This document shows, piece by piece, positions 20,608-30,860 of a stretch of 64,000 bases of DNA. The notes under the pieces are model-generated. The model worked only from the letters and a program-made list of their open reading frames with translations, did no database searches and was not told where the DNA came from. The DNA is taken from assembly GCA_900073065.1 (NCBI GenBank), contig FJOG01000015.1, positions 1,382,119 through 1,446,118 on the forward strand, read 5' to 3'. Source of the stretch: Phialocephala subalpina (taxonomy: Eukaryota; Ascomycota; Leotiomycetes; Helotiales; Mollisiaceae). Each line of letters starts with the position of its first letter. The first letter of the stretch is position 1. The translations under genes and the position numbers were made by a program.

Positions 20608-20999
20608 TCTCTCGGAAGATTACCCTCGGATCACGTCAACCGCTGTCAAATCTGATCAAGTTAGGCCATTTCCAATATGGAGTTTATGAGATACGCGTGG
20701 TAAATGTTTTAGCCTGAGATGATGGATCCTTGTGGGACGTCGAATGTAGGCACGGAAGTGAAAAACTCTCCGTCGTATGAATAGAACTGCCCTGCATGTC
20801 CGGAAAGAGGCACGATATATTTGAGTTGGTGGCGTTGATGTGGAGAGCAGAAGGAGGTCGGTGCATGTGACTCGGTCTTGTACCTGGTCCATCCTCTTCC
20901 CTTCCGCCCTCGCTTCTCCTGGAATCCTGGCGTTCGATATGTCTTCTCAACATGATGCTCCGTATTTCTCATCTACATCTCCTTGACAGAGGAATCATG
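20608..20999. other. Intergenic, no gene seen
   Basis: Short overlapping minus-strand frames at 20656-20972 show no domain. This is upstream sequence of the DUF4360 gene and 3' sequence of the second NLR. Confidence 0.4.
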
Positions 21000-23707
21000 C
21001 TAATTGTCCAAAGTAAAATCAACTTCCGGTACAGTCATCGGAAATTCGCTAACCTCGTCGAAGATGAGATAATCCTTTCCTTGGGAAGTTGTAAGGAAGT
21101 TAAATTCGTCAACATTGTCATAAAACCTATTCCCACCACCGTCAACGACTATTTCACCCCACCAATGCGAACCGATGACTCGATCAAGCTCCAGATTCAG
21201 TGAGAGGCAGGGCTCGGATGCTGGTATTTTCAGGTGTTCCACTTTGATCGAGATTTCAGTACATCGAGATAATTTTTTGGATCGACAGAAACTTTTGCTC
21301 GATGGTGGTTCTGAAAGACCCCATTGTTTCAACTCCGTGATATAGCTCATGAGAAGTGCTACGCAAGGGTCAAAGCACAAAGCTTTAGCTAGCAAGCCTT
21401 CCCATACCTTCGGCTGCTCTAGGTAGTCCCGGACAGTTCGGTGCAAGTAGAATATTTTGAGCGGTTCAGTTTCCGGGCCAGTCTCTTCGCTGTACTTGGA
21501 GATCTTGCCGGGAGGGGGTACATTCTTGTCCAGGTTATTGCGGGTAACAGTAGGAGCCGGATTTGGTACATCTAGGACTGTCGTCTCGGAATGGTAGAAG
21601 CCCCCACCGTGCTTCCTCCTGTGTCTGAGTTTCAGAGGCTTAGGGGCAAGGTGGTGTTGTTCCTCGCATTTTCTCTTATTGTTCTGGCCGTTGGAAGCGC
21701 GGGAATCTTCCTTGGATGACTCCTCTGAAAGCATGTCCTGCTCAAGGCTTGGCGTTGGATCGTTCCTCAAAACTTCAAGCAGTCCCTTGCATCTGCTGTT
21801 GAGCCGTGCATTCATCCTCTTCAAAGTCGCTTTCTGCTTGGCTTCGGTAGAGTCTGTTACTGCAGCAGAGATCGTCATTTCCATGTCTATCACAGCTTGA
21901 TGATCCAAAGTTCGCAGGGCGCGCTCGAGTGTTGCAAGATCTAGATCGTAGCCGCTCCTCCGGAAAATCTGGATCATTTGAGAGGCCTCCTCAGCGTCCA
22001 ATGGATCAATACTATTCAGCATATGATCATACAGGGTTTCGAGGTCTGATGGGATCGCTTCCAGCCGCCTGCGTAAATGGACGATGCCGTCGCCGTTGCG
22101 AAGGCCGTTGATGAGAGACTTGACGACCAATACCACCCATAGAAACACACCATCCGCCTTGTTAACCAGTTCTTCGATCAACCCTGACGCGCCCCCGGGA
22201 TCTTCATCAAGAAGATCCTGCAAGACAGGGTTCCTCTCCAATCTGTCCTCAACATAAAGCTTTATATCGTCGTGCGTCATATCCTGCACTTTCAACCCGG
22301 GGGCGTCGTGATAGATGGTTTGGAAGGTGGGCCAGGGTCTGCTGGAAAGACAGAACTTCGCGTGCGCCGAAATTTCGGACAGATCCTTAAAATATTGGGC
22401 AATTTCTTCAGGGTCTCCTTCGTATTCATCTAAACCATCAATAAAGAAGCACATCTTCAGTTGCTGGCTTGCACATAAGGCGAGCCGAGTGAAAGCCTTC
22501 TGCAGCTGCGCCAATGACCATGTCATGGTGCCGATGGGCAGATCGTTAGCAGCCAATTCGGATTTATTTTTCCACTCCTCTGGAAAGACATGAGAAACAA
22601 GAGTTCTATGATCCTGGAGCACACTGAAGAGCAGAGACCGAAGCAGCCCAAGTTGCGATCGCTGCTCTGGGACACCACTGTTCCAGAAGAAGAACGCGGC
22701 CACCACGAGCTGTGAATGTCCGGACCACAACTCGAGATTGCGTTGAGTGAGATCATTATGCCAAATAAACCTCATGAGAGTCGATTTTCCAGATGCAGCT
22801 TTGCCTTGTATCCAATAGATTCCATTCCTTTTTGATAGCCATTCGATAAAGTTGTCCCATGGCTTCTCGACAGATCTTGGATCGCGGAACGCCCAAAGGA
22901 AAGTTTCCTTGTGTGCCTCGGCGACTCTTTCATGTCGATGATTCATCTCGGGGAACCGAAGACTTTCTAGAAGAGCGAGATCAACCCGAAGGCGACGTTT
23001 CTCCCCATCCTTTGCGACAAATGCAGCACGACTCTTCGCGTGCTCGGCCTTGTCAGATTCTCTGAGTGACTCAAACCCCCTTCGAAGATATTCTCTTGTT
23101 TCGCTACTGGATATGACGACGGAATCGATGATCTTTCGAGTATTCTTGTCGAGCTTCTCAAAGCGGGAGTGTTGTTGTATGGACAAATTATCGAGTTTCT
23201 GGCTGTTCGAACATCGTGCGTTAGAATGGAGCAAAAGTCTGCACGGTAAATAGCCACGAACCTTAGAATCTCCAGTATATGAGTATCAAGCTCTGCTCTC
23301 AGGGCCTGCAGTCGTTTTGCCATTTCGTCAATTGCCTGCTTCGACCAGACAGTCTTCAAAGCCTGCCGAAAGCTTTTCCATTTTCGCTTGTCCGACCATG
23401 TCGGAACTTCCAATTTTCCTAACCGGCGTATCAGTTCATCGGATGCCTCTGCACACTCTTTGCAAATGTCCCCCAGTCGAGAGTATGCTTCCTTATTTTC
23501 AGCACTCTGGCTCTTGTTTGCCTGTTTCAACCTGCCAGTCATCTGCTTGAGACGAGTTGTAACGGTTTCTGCTTTTGCATTTTCCTCGAGAATGCCATTA
23601 TTGGATCTGTACAGTTCTTTGCTCTTGGAGACAATCTTGAGAGAAAAGTCAACAAGCTGGATAACAGAGCCTGCAACAGACAAGGCTGTGAGTGGGTCGA
23701 TGGGCAT
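21000..23707 (-). CDS. NLR (STAND) protein: Helo-like N-terminus and NACHT, no repeats
   Basis: Two exons (23707-23262 and 23202-21000) total 2649 nt and encode 882 residues. Residues 1-150 match the fungal STAND N-terminal type (opening MPIDPLTALSVAGSVIQLVDF, then coiled helices), a Helo-like signalling domain. Residues about 270-440 are the NACHT NTPase, with Walker A GKAASGKST at 282-290, an FFIDGLDEYEG Walker B and an SSRPW sensor. A winged-helix-like segment follows (IFRRSGYDLDLATLERAL). Residues about 620-700 are a charged, low-complexity insert with an RHRRKHGGG patch, after which the conserved FYLHRTVRDYLEQP motif resumes. The protein ends about 170 residues later without ankyrin, WD40 or TPR repeats, so no usual ligand-sensing array is present. 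It lies about 2.3 kb beyond the gasdermin-like gene. Confidence 0.88.
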
Positions 23708-24207
23708 TTCGAGGGTAAAGAGGTGGGCTCGTATGCGTATATATGCATATATGTCAGGAGAGGAAGATCTTCAAGTGCGTCTATGATAAAGCGAACTCCT
23801 GGGCAGCATCAGGAGAAAAATTGATTTTGATGTTGTCGTGTCATTGCACAGCCGCACTTCAAGCCTCGTGAAAGTCCTACAGCCCGGAAGTCCCGTCGCG
23901 CAGGGTTTGATTCGCAGCTGCCCTTTTACCCGAGCGGCAAGGCTTGCAATGACTCGAGCTTATTGGTCGAAGTCTCTGGAACGATTTACAGCAAGATTCA
24001 AAAGCAGCAGGATGCAACGATTGCAAGAAGTGATGTTGACAGTAGGGAAGCAGATTTTAATTCCACGAAACAAAAGCAAGGATAAGTTCGAGAACGCCCG
24101 CTTGGGACATCTGGATGCTTTTGCTGCCAGATATGCCTTGGTGAAGATGGATGAAACGGAGCTGGGCAGAAACTTGCATTGGTATCCTATAACATCCTTT
24201 CCAACAA
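23708..24207. promoter_or_regulatory. Upstream region of the second NLR
   Basis: A TATATATGCATATAT stretch lies near 23738-23752, about 30-45 bases before the NLR start. The 131-codon plus-strand frame at 23838-24233 runs into the antisense of the phosphatase gene and looks like chance. Confidence 0.4.
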
Positions 24208-24960
24208 TCACCTACTCTTCTTTCCACTCGTAGCTTTCTGCTCTGATATTCTCTTCGCCTCCCACTTCTCCCAACCAGATTGGCAAAGATCCTCTTCCAC
24301 CACCAAGTCACGTATCCTGAACAGCCTTGTGGGGTACTGCTCCAGGAACCAATTCAACAGTCCGGTCTGTCTAACAACTGTCGTGATCAAGAACCACGAT
24401 ATAGCACTCACAGATCCAGCAACAATCCCAACCCAGACCTGTTTTGGGGTATGATAGCTCAAGTATGTTCTACTCCACGCAACCAACCCCGCATTCAACA
24501 ATGCCAACCCAGACAGCCCTATTCTTGCAACCAAGCTCAAAGGTGTATGCGAAGGACTCGCTTTCTTCGGGACGTGTCGAAATAGGAGGAAGAACGTCAA
24601 ACTGATCGAGAAGAACGCCACGAATTGCGCGTGTGAGGATGGCATTCCGTACCCCTTCCCATGCATCCGCTTGGGCCTCTCCTCCTTCAATATCCTCTTC
24701 AACAGGAAGTTCAAAGCTTCGCATGCCATCTGCCCAGCAAACATAAGGAGGATCTCGATTTCTCTGGTCGACCAGATCAAGGTAACATACATGACGCAAA
24801 GGCCTTGCGGTACGAGGGCCAGCCAGGCACAGAAGTAGGAGACGGGGTCATTGGGATCCTAGAGCTGTTAGCTAGGCTCGAGTAGAAGGTCTTGTAGCAC
24901 ATACATAGTGTACGTGTGTTAGGGACAGGGAGGCAAGAGTGACGGTGTCGTCTGCCATGA
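24208..24960 (-). CDS. CWH8: Dolichyl-diphosphatase
   Basis: The enzyme removes one phosphate from dolichyl diphosphate on the ER lumenal side so that the lipid carrier of N-glycosylation can be reused. Two exons (24960-24907, 24858-24208) give 234 residues. The PAP2-type acid phosphatase signature is complete: KRILKEERPKRM (KX6RP), the PSSHAQ motif and SRTYLSYHTPKQ (SRX5H). Four to five hydrophobic segments fit the known multi-pass topology. The length is close to that of yeast Cwh8/Cax4. The N-terminus encoded by exon 1 (MADDTVTLASLSLTHV) leads straight into the conserved DPNDPVSY segment, which supports the splice. It is divergently arranged with the RBR ligase gene at 25374. Confidence 0.93.
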
Positions 24961-25373
24961 TTGCTGCTCAAGGCAAACTCGGAAGAGAAGCTCCAAACAA
25001 TAGTACTTGCTCTCTTCCTATCCTGTCGTAGAATCCGTATTTGCACCGAGAATCGTCGAGCCCGTCTCCCCAAGCTGTGATTGTACGGAAAGAGGAAGGA
25101 ATTTCAAATTCCAAGACTTCGTCTGAGAGTCCGCTAAAGCGCAACACTAGAATGATAAAATCACCCTCGAAATTTATCGTCGACTTAGTCGCCTCCATGC
25201 ACCCAATATTTCTAATGACTCCTCGCCACTTCCTACCATCACGCCGATAACTTCTACTTGGTTCTCGGCCGCAGATACCCACCGACTTGCACTTATGAAG
25301 TGTATGACTATCCCTCTGTCCAAAGCAGAAGTCGTTCCTCTATCACGGATCGACCGGTGACAATCTGCCCAAG
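24961..25373. promoter_or_regulatory. Bidirectional promoter region, CWH8 and RBR ligase
   Basis: The 413 bases between two divergent starts must carry both promoters. No strong TATA box is seen, as is usual for housekeeping genes. Confidence 0.4.
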
Positions 25374-27272
25374 ATGGAGGACGAACGCGAAGTTGAAATG
25401 GAATGCATTGCTGCAATATTCCCAGAAATCTCTTTCGATCCTGCGAACCCATTCTCTGCGACCATCGAGCTCCCAGTCCATCCAACATCCTCTGTCAAAG
25501 TCGTCTTTCCAGCATCTGCAGACGGTCTTCTTCCTACCCCGCCACGCTCCACCATTTCTGGTCAAGAAGACGAATCCACCACTGGGCCTGCAAATAATGT
25601 CGAATCACATAATCTTTCATATTTACCATCCATTCAACTCCGTATAACCCTACCAGAGGGGTACCCAGAGGAAAAACCAGCGAACTTCGAACTCTCTACG
25701 ACGCCAGAATGGCTATCGCGCCCCTACCTCGACGAACTACAAAATCATGGCGAGCAGATGTGGGAGGAAGCTGGTCGCAGTCTTGTGGTCTATGGATACA
25801 TTGATTTTCTGCAGCAGAAAGCTGAGGAGGCGTTTGGATTTGCAGAAAAGGGCAAGATTTTGGAAATCCCCCAGGACTACAAAATCTCCCTACTGGACTA
25901 CGACATCAAGGCAACACAAGCTGCGTTCGAGAAGGAGACATTCGATTGCGGTGTATGCCTTGATCCAAAGAAAGGCTCTGTCTGCCACCGAATGATCGAT
26001 TGCGGTCACGTCTTCTGCGTTCAATGTTTGCAGGATTTCTACAACAATGCTATCACGGAGGGTGATTTGGCTACGGTTCGATGTCTTGCTCCGGATTGCG
26101 CCAAGAAGCGCGAGAGCGCCTCGACGAAGAAGAGCCGCAAAAACAAGACGTTGATCAGTCCCAGCGAATTGCTCCAGATCCCTCTTGAACATGAAATGGT
26201 GGCAAGATACGTGAAGTTGAAGCACAAGGCGGAATTGGAGTCGGACAAGAATACCATCTACTGCCCAAGAAAATGGTGCCAAGGTGCGGCTCGATCGAAG
26301 AAACACCGAAAGCCAGACGGATTTGAGGAGGCGGAGGATGAGGAAGACTCGGATATCGAGGACGGAAAACCCGAAAAGTTCCGGGCCGGCAAGGATCTGC
26401 TTGCCGTCTGTGAAGATTGCTCTTTCGCTTTCTGCAGCAGATGCTACCAAGGCTGGCATGGAGAATTCTTCAGCTGTGCACCAAAGACGAACACCGGGGA
26501 ACTCACGGAAGAGGATAAAGCATCATTGGAATACATGAAGCTTCATACAACGCCTTGCCCAACCTGTGCGGCTCCAGCACAGAAGACACACGGATGCAAT
26601 CATATGATTTGCTTCAAGTGCAATTCGCATTTCTGCTACCTTTGCTCGGCATGGCTATCACCAACAAATCCATACAAGCACTACAATGAGGAGAAGACAT
26701 CTTGCTATATGCGATTGTGGGAGCGTGAGGGGGGAGATGGAGACGATGTCGGAATTGGTTATGATGGTGGGGTACGTCCAGTTGAGATTCCTCCAGATCC
26801 AGAAGAGCAACAAGAGGAGATGGCTGCTGCTGCGGCCATCGAGGTTCTTCCTGATGTACCTGAGATCGTCGAGCCGGATGAAACAGATGACCCTCCAGTA
26901 CCACGGCCAGAACTGGAACGGGAGGCCCCTCTTGTTCTTAGAATCAACCAAGTTGCTCCTCGAGCACCAGCAGCCCCGGATCCTCCACCAGCAGCCAATG
27001 TTCGACGTGGAGCTCAGCACCGTCAACAACCGCATAATGGACGAGGCAACGCTGTTGCTGGCCGTGGCCGTGGACAATGGATGCCACGAAGACGGGAACC
27101 AAACGCAAGGCAACAAGCTCGAGATGCTCATGCTCGGGGTGCAGCCGAGCAGGAGGAAGCAAATCAACGATGGGTCCAGATGTTTGTGCAGATGGCCTTG
27201 AATGATGAGGAGGATCAGTTGGACAGTGATGATGAACAGGATCCTGCCGTGTGGGAGATTCCCGTGCGATAA
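25374..27272 (+). CDS. ITT1: RBR E3 ubiquitin ligase with RWD domain, ITT1/RNF14-like
   Basis: One exon encodes 632 residues. Residues 1-135 are an RWD domain (MECIAAIFPE, IQLRITLPEGYPEEKP). RING1 starts near residue 190 (FDCGVCLDPKKGSVCHRMIDCGHVFC). The IBR follows (YCPRKWCQG, CEDCSFAFCSRCYQGWHG), then RING2 (CPTCAAPAQKTHGCNHMICFKC) with the expected catalytic Cys in GCNHM. The C-terminal 160 residues are Pro/Ala/Arg-rich and disordered, with GRGRG and QQAR patches, and end in an acidic stretch. The RWD-RBR order is that of yeast Itt1 and human RNF14, which work with the ribosome and translation factors. The acidic insert between RING1 and IBR (EEAEDEEDSD) is normal for the group. The orthology call to ITT1 is by domain order only. 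Confidence 0.9.
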   Translation: MEDEREVEMECIAAIFPEISFDPANPFSATIELPVHPTSSVKVVFPASADGLLPTPPRSTISGQEDESTTGPANNVESHNLSYLPSIQLRITLPEGYPEEKPANFELSTTPEWLSRPYLDELQNHGEQMWEEAGRSLVVYGYIDFLQQKAEEAFGFAEKGKILEIPQDYKISLLDYDIKATQAAFEKETFDCGVCLDPKKGSVCHRMIDCGHVFCVQCLQDFYNNAITEGDLATVRCLAPDCAKKRESASTKKSRKNKTLISPSELLQIPLEHEMVARYVKLKHKAELESDKNTIYCPRKWCQGAARSKKHRKPDGFEEAEDEEDSDIEDGKPEKFRAGKDLLAVCEDCSFAFCSRCYQGWHGEFFSCAPKTNTGELTEEDKASLEYMKLHTTPCPTCAAPAQKTHGCNHMICFKCNSHFCYLCSAWLSPTNPYKHYNEEKTSCYMRLWEREGGDGDDVGIGYDGGVRPVEIPPDPEEQQEEMAAAAAIEVLPDVPEIVEPDETDDPPVPRPELEREAPLVLRINQVAPRAPAAPDPPPAANVRRGAQHRQQPHNGRGNAVAGRGRGQWMPRRREPNARQQARDAHARGAAEQEEANQRWVQMFVQMALNDEEDQLDSDDEQDPAVWEIPVR

Positions 27273-27784
27273 TGATAATGGTAATGGATTTTGTGCATAT
27301 GGGTTTGGTTGCATAGCGAGGCGTTTGGCTGCTGATTTCACATGCATGAGGAGCAAGAATGAGGAACGAGACAAGGCTAGAAAGAATTAGTCTAGAATTC
27401 ATTTAGATGCAGAAATGTTGAGAGCTTTCGAAGGCAATTGACCACAATTCGTGTATACACGTGATACCCCTTTTCAATGTACCACCACGGTGGGACTTTC
27501 AAAGCGCCGCAACCCAGTGTACACTCCAGGTCGTGGCTTTGAGAGATGCATGATGACCACATCTTGATTGTCTCCGATACTGAAGGACATCCAAACATCA
27601 CGCTTGTCCAACTTTTCAATGACATCACGAGTTCTACTTCTATTCCGCGACATCCAACCTACAAAATAGCTAAACATCTCTGGGACATTCAAGACTCCTC
27701 CTCCTCCTCCTCCTCTCCTCTCCATCTTCCCTATCCTTCCTTCTAACCCAAACCCAAAGATGACGACCACCAACCCCGCCTCAC
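27273..27784. other. Intergenic with polypyrimidine tract
   Basis: A CCT-repeat tract at about 27690-27720 precedes the next gene and is probably part of its promoter or leader. A 133-codon minus-strand frame over this tract is Gly/Trp-rich only because it reads the repeat backwards. Confidence 0.4.
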
Positions 27785-28410
27785 ATGAACCCCACCCCAA
27801 CCCCCAACCCCCAAGCCCTAACCTCCAACCCCGACAACAGCAAAAACTCCAGCACAGGCGTCGACTATGAACCACACCCTGAATCGTCGATCTCTTTGTC
27901 AGCTGAGAGACAGAAGATTGTGGACTCGATAATGAGGCTGTATTCTGGGAGTGCTAGTGAAGGGGATATGCAGGTGTATGCTGAGAAAGCTATCTATGAC
28001 GACCCATGGAGTTATTGTGATACCAGGTATAAGATTGCTGGGCAGTGGTACGGTGTGTACTTCTCCTCTAACCTGGTTTTGGGAAGAAGACGCTGAGATG
28101 AGGAACAGGCATCCCAAAGATCATGGCGACCTCTCACACCCTTTCAACGGAAGTGGTCTCCTCAACATCAGACGAGATCGTATTCAAGCTCAGACAAGAA
28201 TACAAACCGAAACTCAGCCCTGCTTCCAAAGCTGTAAACAGCTTGGTTAGTTTGAAACTGGAGAAGGACGGTGCTGGAGCAGAGAAGGTGGTGCACCACA
28301 AGGACATGTGGAACGAGAAGGATTACAGTCATGAATGTTTGAGTAAGGTGTTCAAAACTTTGAACGGGGACCACTTGACCAAGATCACACAGCCACCTAA
28401 GAGCTTGTGA
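27785..28410 (+). CDS. SnoaL/NTF2-like conserved fungal protein
   Basis: Two exons (27785-28052, 28109-28410) give 189 residues. The text QKIVDSIMRLYSGSASEGDM, then the AIYDDPWSYCDTRYKIAGQWYGIPKI block across the splice, EIVFKLRQEY, NSLVSLKL and HKDMWNEKDYSHE show the alpha+beta cone-like layout of SnoaL/NTF2-like proteins, with conserved Asp-Pro-Trp in the first strand. The start at 27785 is the first ATG in this frame; an ATG at 27761 is in another frame. The function is unknown; the family includes small enzymes and binding proteins. It is probably cytosolic, as no signal peptide or membrane helix is present. Confidence 0.8.
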
Positions 28411-28538
28411 TCGTACAGGATAGGATGACAGCAGGAGATTCGAAAGATAGGAGGAAAGCAGCCGTAAAATGAGACAAAAGGCAGATCAACGTGAAAGTCC
28501 GTCTATTACTAATCCCAACTCAACGTCTAAGTGTCCGT

Positions 28539-30475
28539 TCACCTCTGCCACCGTTTCCAAAACCTCCACCTATCCCCAACACTACCACTCCTCGTCCTCT
28601 GACTCGGGTTCTTATCCCGTCCCTTCACTCTCCAATAATAAATTGGCACCCCGGCCGCAATGAAAGTGACCACAAGAAGCGTCTGCAACGGCTCCGCAAA
28701 CACCGCCCTACTAACCAAAAACAAACTCACACAACAAAATATTATCGGCGTGATAATCCACGTCTTATACGGCCTCTCCAAATTCGGTTCTCTAACCCTC
28801 AAGATAATTAATCCGAGTACAGTCAGAAAGTAGAACGTGTAGCTAGCTACGCCGTAAAAGGTTACGAGGGTAGCGAACTCGCCGACAATAACGTAGCAGA
28901 GAGTTATGACGAAGTTGAGCAGCATAGCATTGACGGGAGTGTAGAAGAGGCCTGTTTCATGGTCTCCGAGCATGTGGGCTAGGCGTTTTGCCGCCCAGTT
29001 GCGGGTGTGGAGGGTTGTGGCTGCGTCTTCTCTTCCTACGCCTATTTTGCCAAATGTTGCGGGGAGGTAACCTTCTTTTCCGGCGGCGTAGACGAGTCGG
29101 CCGCTGGTGAATGTTGTAGCGTTGAGAGCTCCGAAACAAGAGGCAGAGACGACTAAGGCGAGGAGGAGAGAACCAATGGGCCCGAATACTTTGCTACCGA
29201 ACATGACTGCTACGGTGTTGGAGGCGTTGATGACGCTCATAGGGAGGACGAGGATATAAGCAAGGTTTGCAAGAACATAGGCTGAGATGACAAGCGGCAT
29301 GGCGGTATGGATGACTTTGGGGAGGTCACGGTTGGGATTGACGAATTCTCCAACCACGTAGCTCGTCTGACCTGTTAGTAATGCACATCAGACACATAGG
29401 GATTCCTTACATTGTCCCATCCATCAAACGCCCAGAGACCTGCATACAGAGCTACAGCCCAGGAACTGGCGCTCGTTTTTGTCCCTTCAAACCAATTCCC
29501 ATGCTTCCAATCCTGATTCGGTTGTCCATCATGGCTGAAACCTGTCGCCGCAACTATGATCCCGGTGATAGTTATTGCCAGCAGTGCAATGAACTTCAGA
29601 AACATAAACATATCTCCTACTCTCGTCCCAAGCCTCGTCGAAGTACAACTAATTGCAGTTGCGATAATCAAGCCCAGCACAGCCATGCTCTTGTTGATCC
29701 AAGGATTGACATTCTCCGCCTCTGCTCCAATAGCTGCTCGTACCAAATACTCTCCCATTATGATTGTAATTATGGCCGTCGACCCGGGCTTCAGCACTGT
29801 GACCGCACACCATGTGTATAGGAACCCGAACAGCTCTCCAAATATCTTAGACAGGTAGACCTGTGCCCCGCCATTCAAAGGTATAGCTCCTCCCAGCTCT
29901 GCAAAACTGGATCCACCAGTCCAGGCCAGAAATCCAGCTATTATCCAAACGATCAAAGAAGCCCCAGGAGATCCAGCATTAATGTTGACTTGACTCGGGG
30001 ACGAGAAGATCCCAGACCCAATGATCAAGCCCACTACCAACGACAGCCCATTCAAATATGTTAACGTCTTGTGCTTCTCCAGCGACCCTCCTCCCATCCC
30101 CGTCTGCTCGCTCGAGGCGCCGATTGGCGCATAGCCATTTCCTGTCGTTGAGGATAAGGGGAAGATTGTCGAGGTGAAGTCGAAGGCTGAGGAGATAGAG
30201 TAGGATCGATTCGCATGCCCTCGCGCACCTGCCGCAGGATTTCTGGCATCGAGAGGGTCGTCCCCTTCTAGTGATAGTTTTCGAGACGAGGAGATGCCGG
30301 CAGTCGAGGATGAGTCTGTCGATGTTCGAGCGCCGGGTTCGCTGGAGGCCAGACTGCCGAGCTCTAACGAGTCTCGAGGATCGGGTGGTTGCAGATTCGT
30401 ATAAGATGTTGACATGTTCTCTGTGGTACTCTCCTTGGCCTCCGCATGCTTCGGTAGGAGTTGAGTGGACGGCAT
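28539..30475 (-). CDS. Amino acid permease, MUP1-like (LAT/APC family)
   Basis: Two exons (30475-29411, 29366-28539) give 630 residues. The first 130 residues are a hydrophilic, Ser-rich cytosolic tail. Twelve hydrophobic segments follow. The first carries GLIIGSGIFSSPSQV, the APC helix-1 substrate motif. Helix 6 contains LYAGLWAFDGWDN, continued across the intron by TSYVVGEFVNP. This pattern is that of fungal high-affinity methionine and L-type permeases (Mup1, Mup3). The protein would import methionine or other neutral amino acids at the plasma membrane. A likely upstream start at 30412 (MSTSYTNL) cannot be excluded. It diverges from the LeuRS gene; the shared promoter region is 385 bp. Confidence 0.88.
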
Positions 30476-30860
30476 GGAATGTTGGTTTTGATATTGATGT
30501 GGATTAGCGTGTCGGTACTTCTAGGTCATAGCGTGTCGTGAAATCGTGATATACAATGCAGGCGATTTATACCCAGGAAGTGTGAGAACTTGAAATAACA
30601 AATAGAATAGACTTTGACAAGAAGATTAAGATGAATAGAAGACGTGGTTATGCTTGCAGCGGTGGAATCGAGTCTGACCCTTTGTCTTGCTCGTGGTCTT
30701 GGCACGCGTACAGCATGTCTCGGATTTCGAAAGCTCGGACCCGAGAAAATGTTGGAGCTTCGAAGCTCGTGTGATTGTCGAACATTGACAAACGGAACAC
30801 CAACATCAACACCACACACAATGAATTTTTGACGGTAGGACGCCATGTTGCCACGAGACA
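30476..30860. promoter_or_regulatory. Bidirectional promoter region, permease and LeuRS
   Basis: The sequence between two divergent starts shows no strong TATA box and no gene. Confidence 0.35.

Noticed and set aside
23838..24233. 131-codon plus-strand frame upstream of the phosphatase
   Set aside because: Its 3' part is antisense to the dolichyl-diphosphatase exon and the 5' part has no recognisable features.
27474..27875. 133-codon minus-strand Gly/Trp-rich frame
   Set aside because: Product of reading a CCT/CCAAC-rich tract in reverse.
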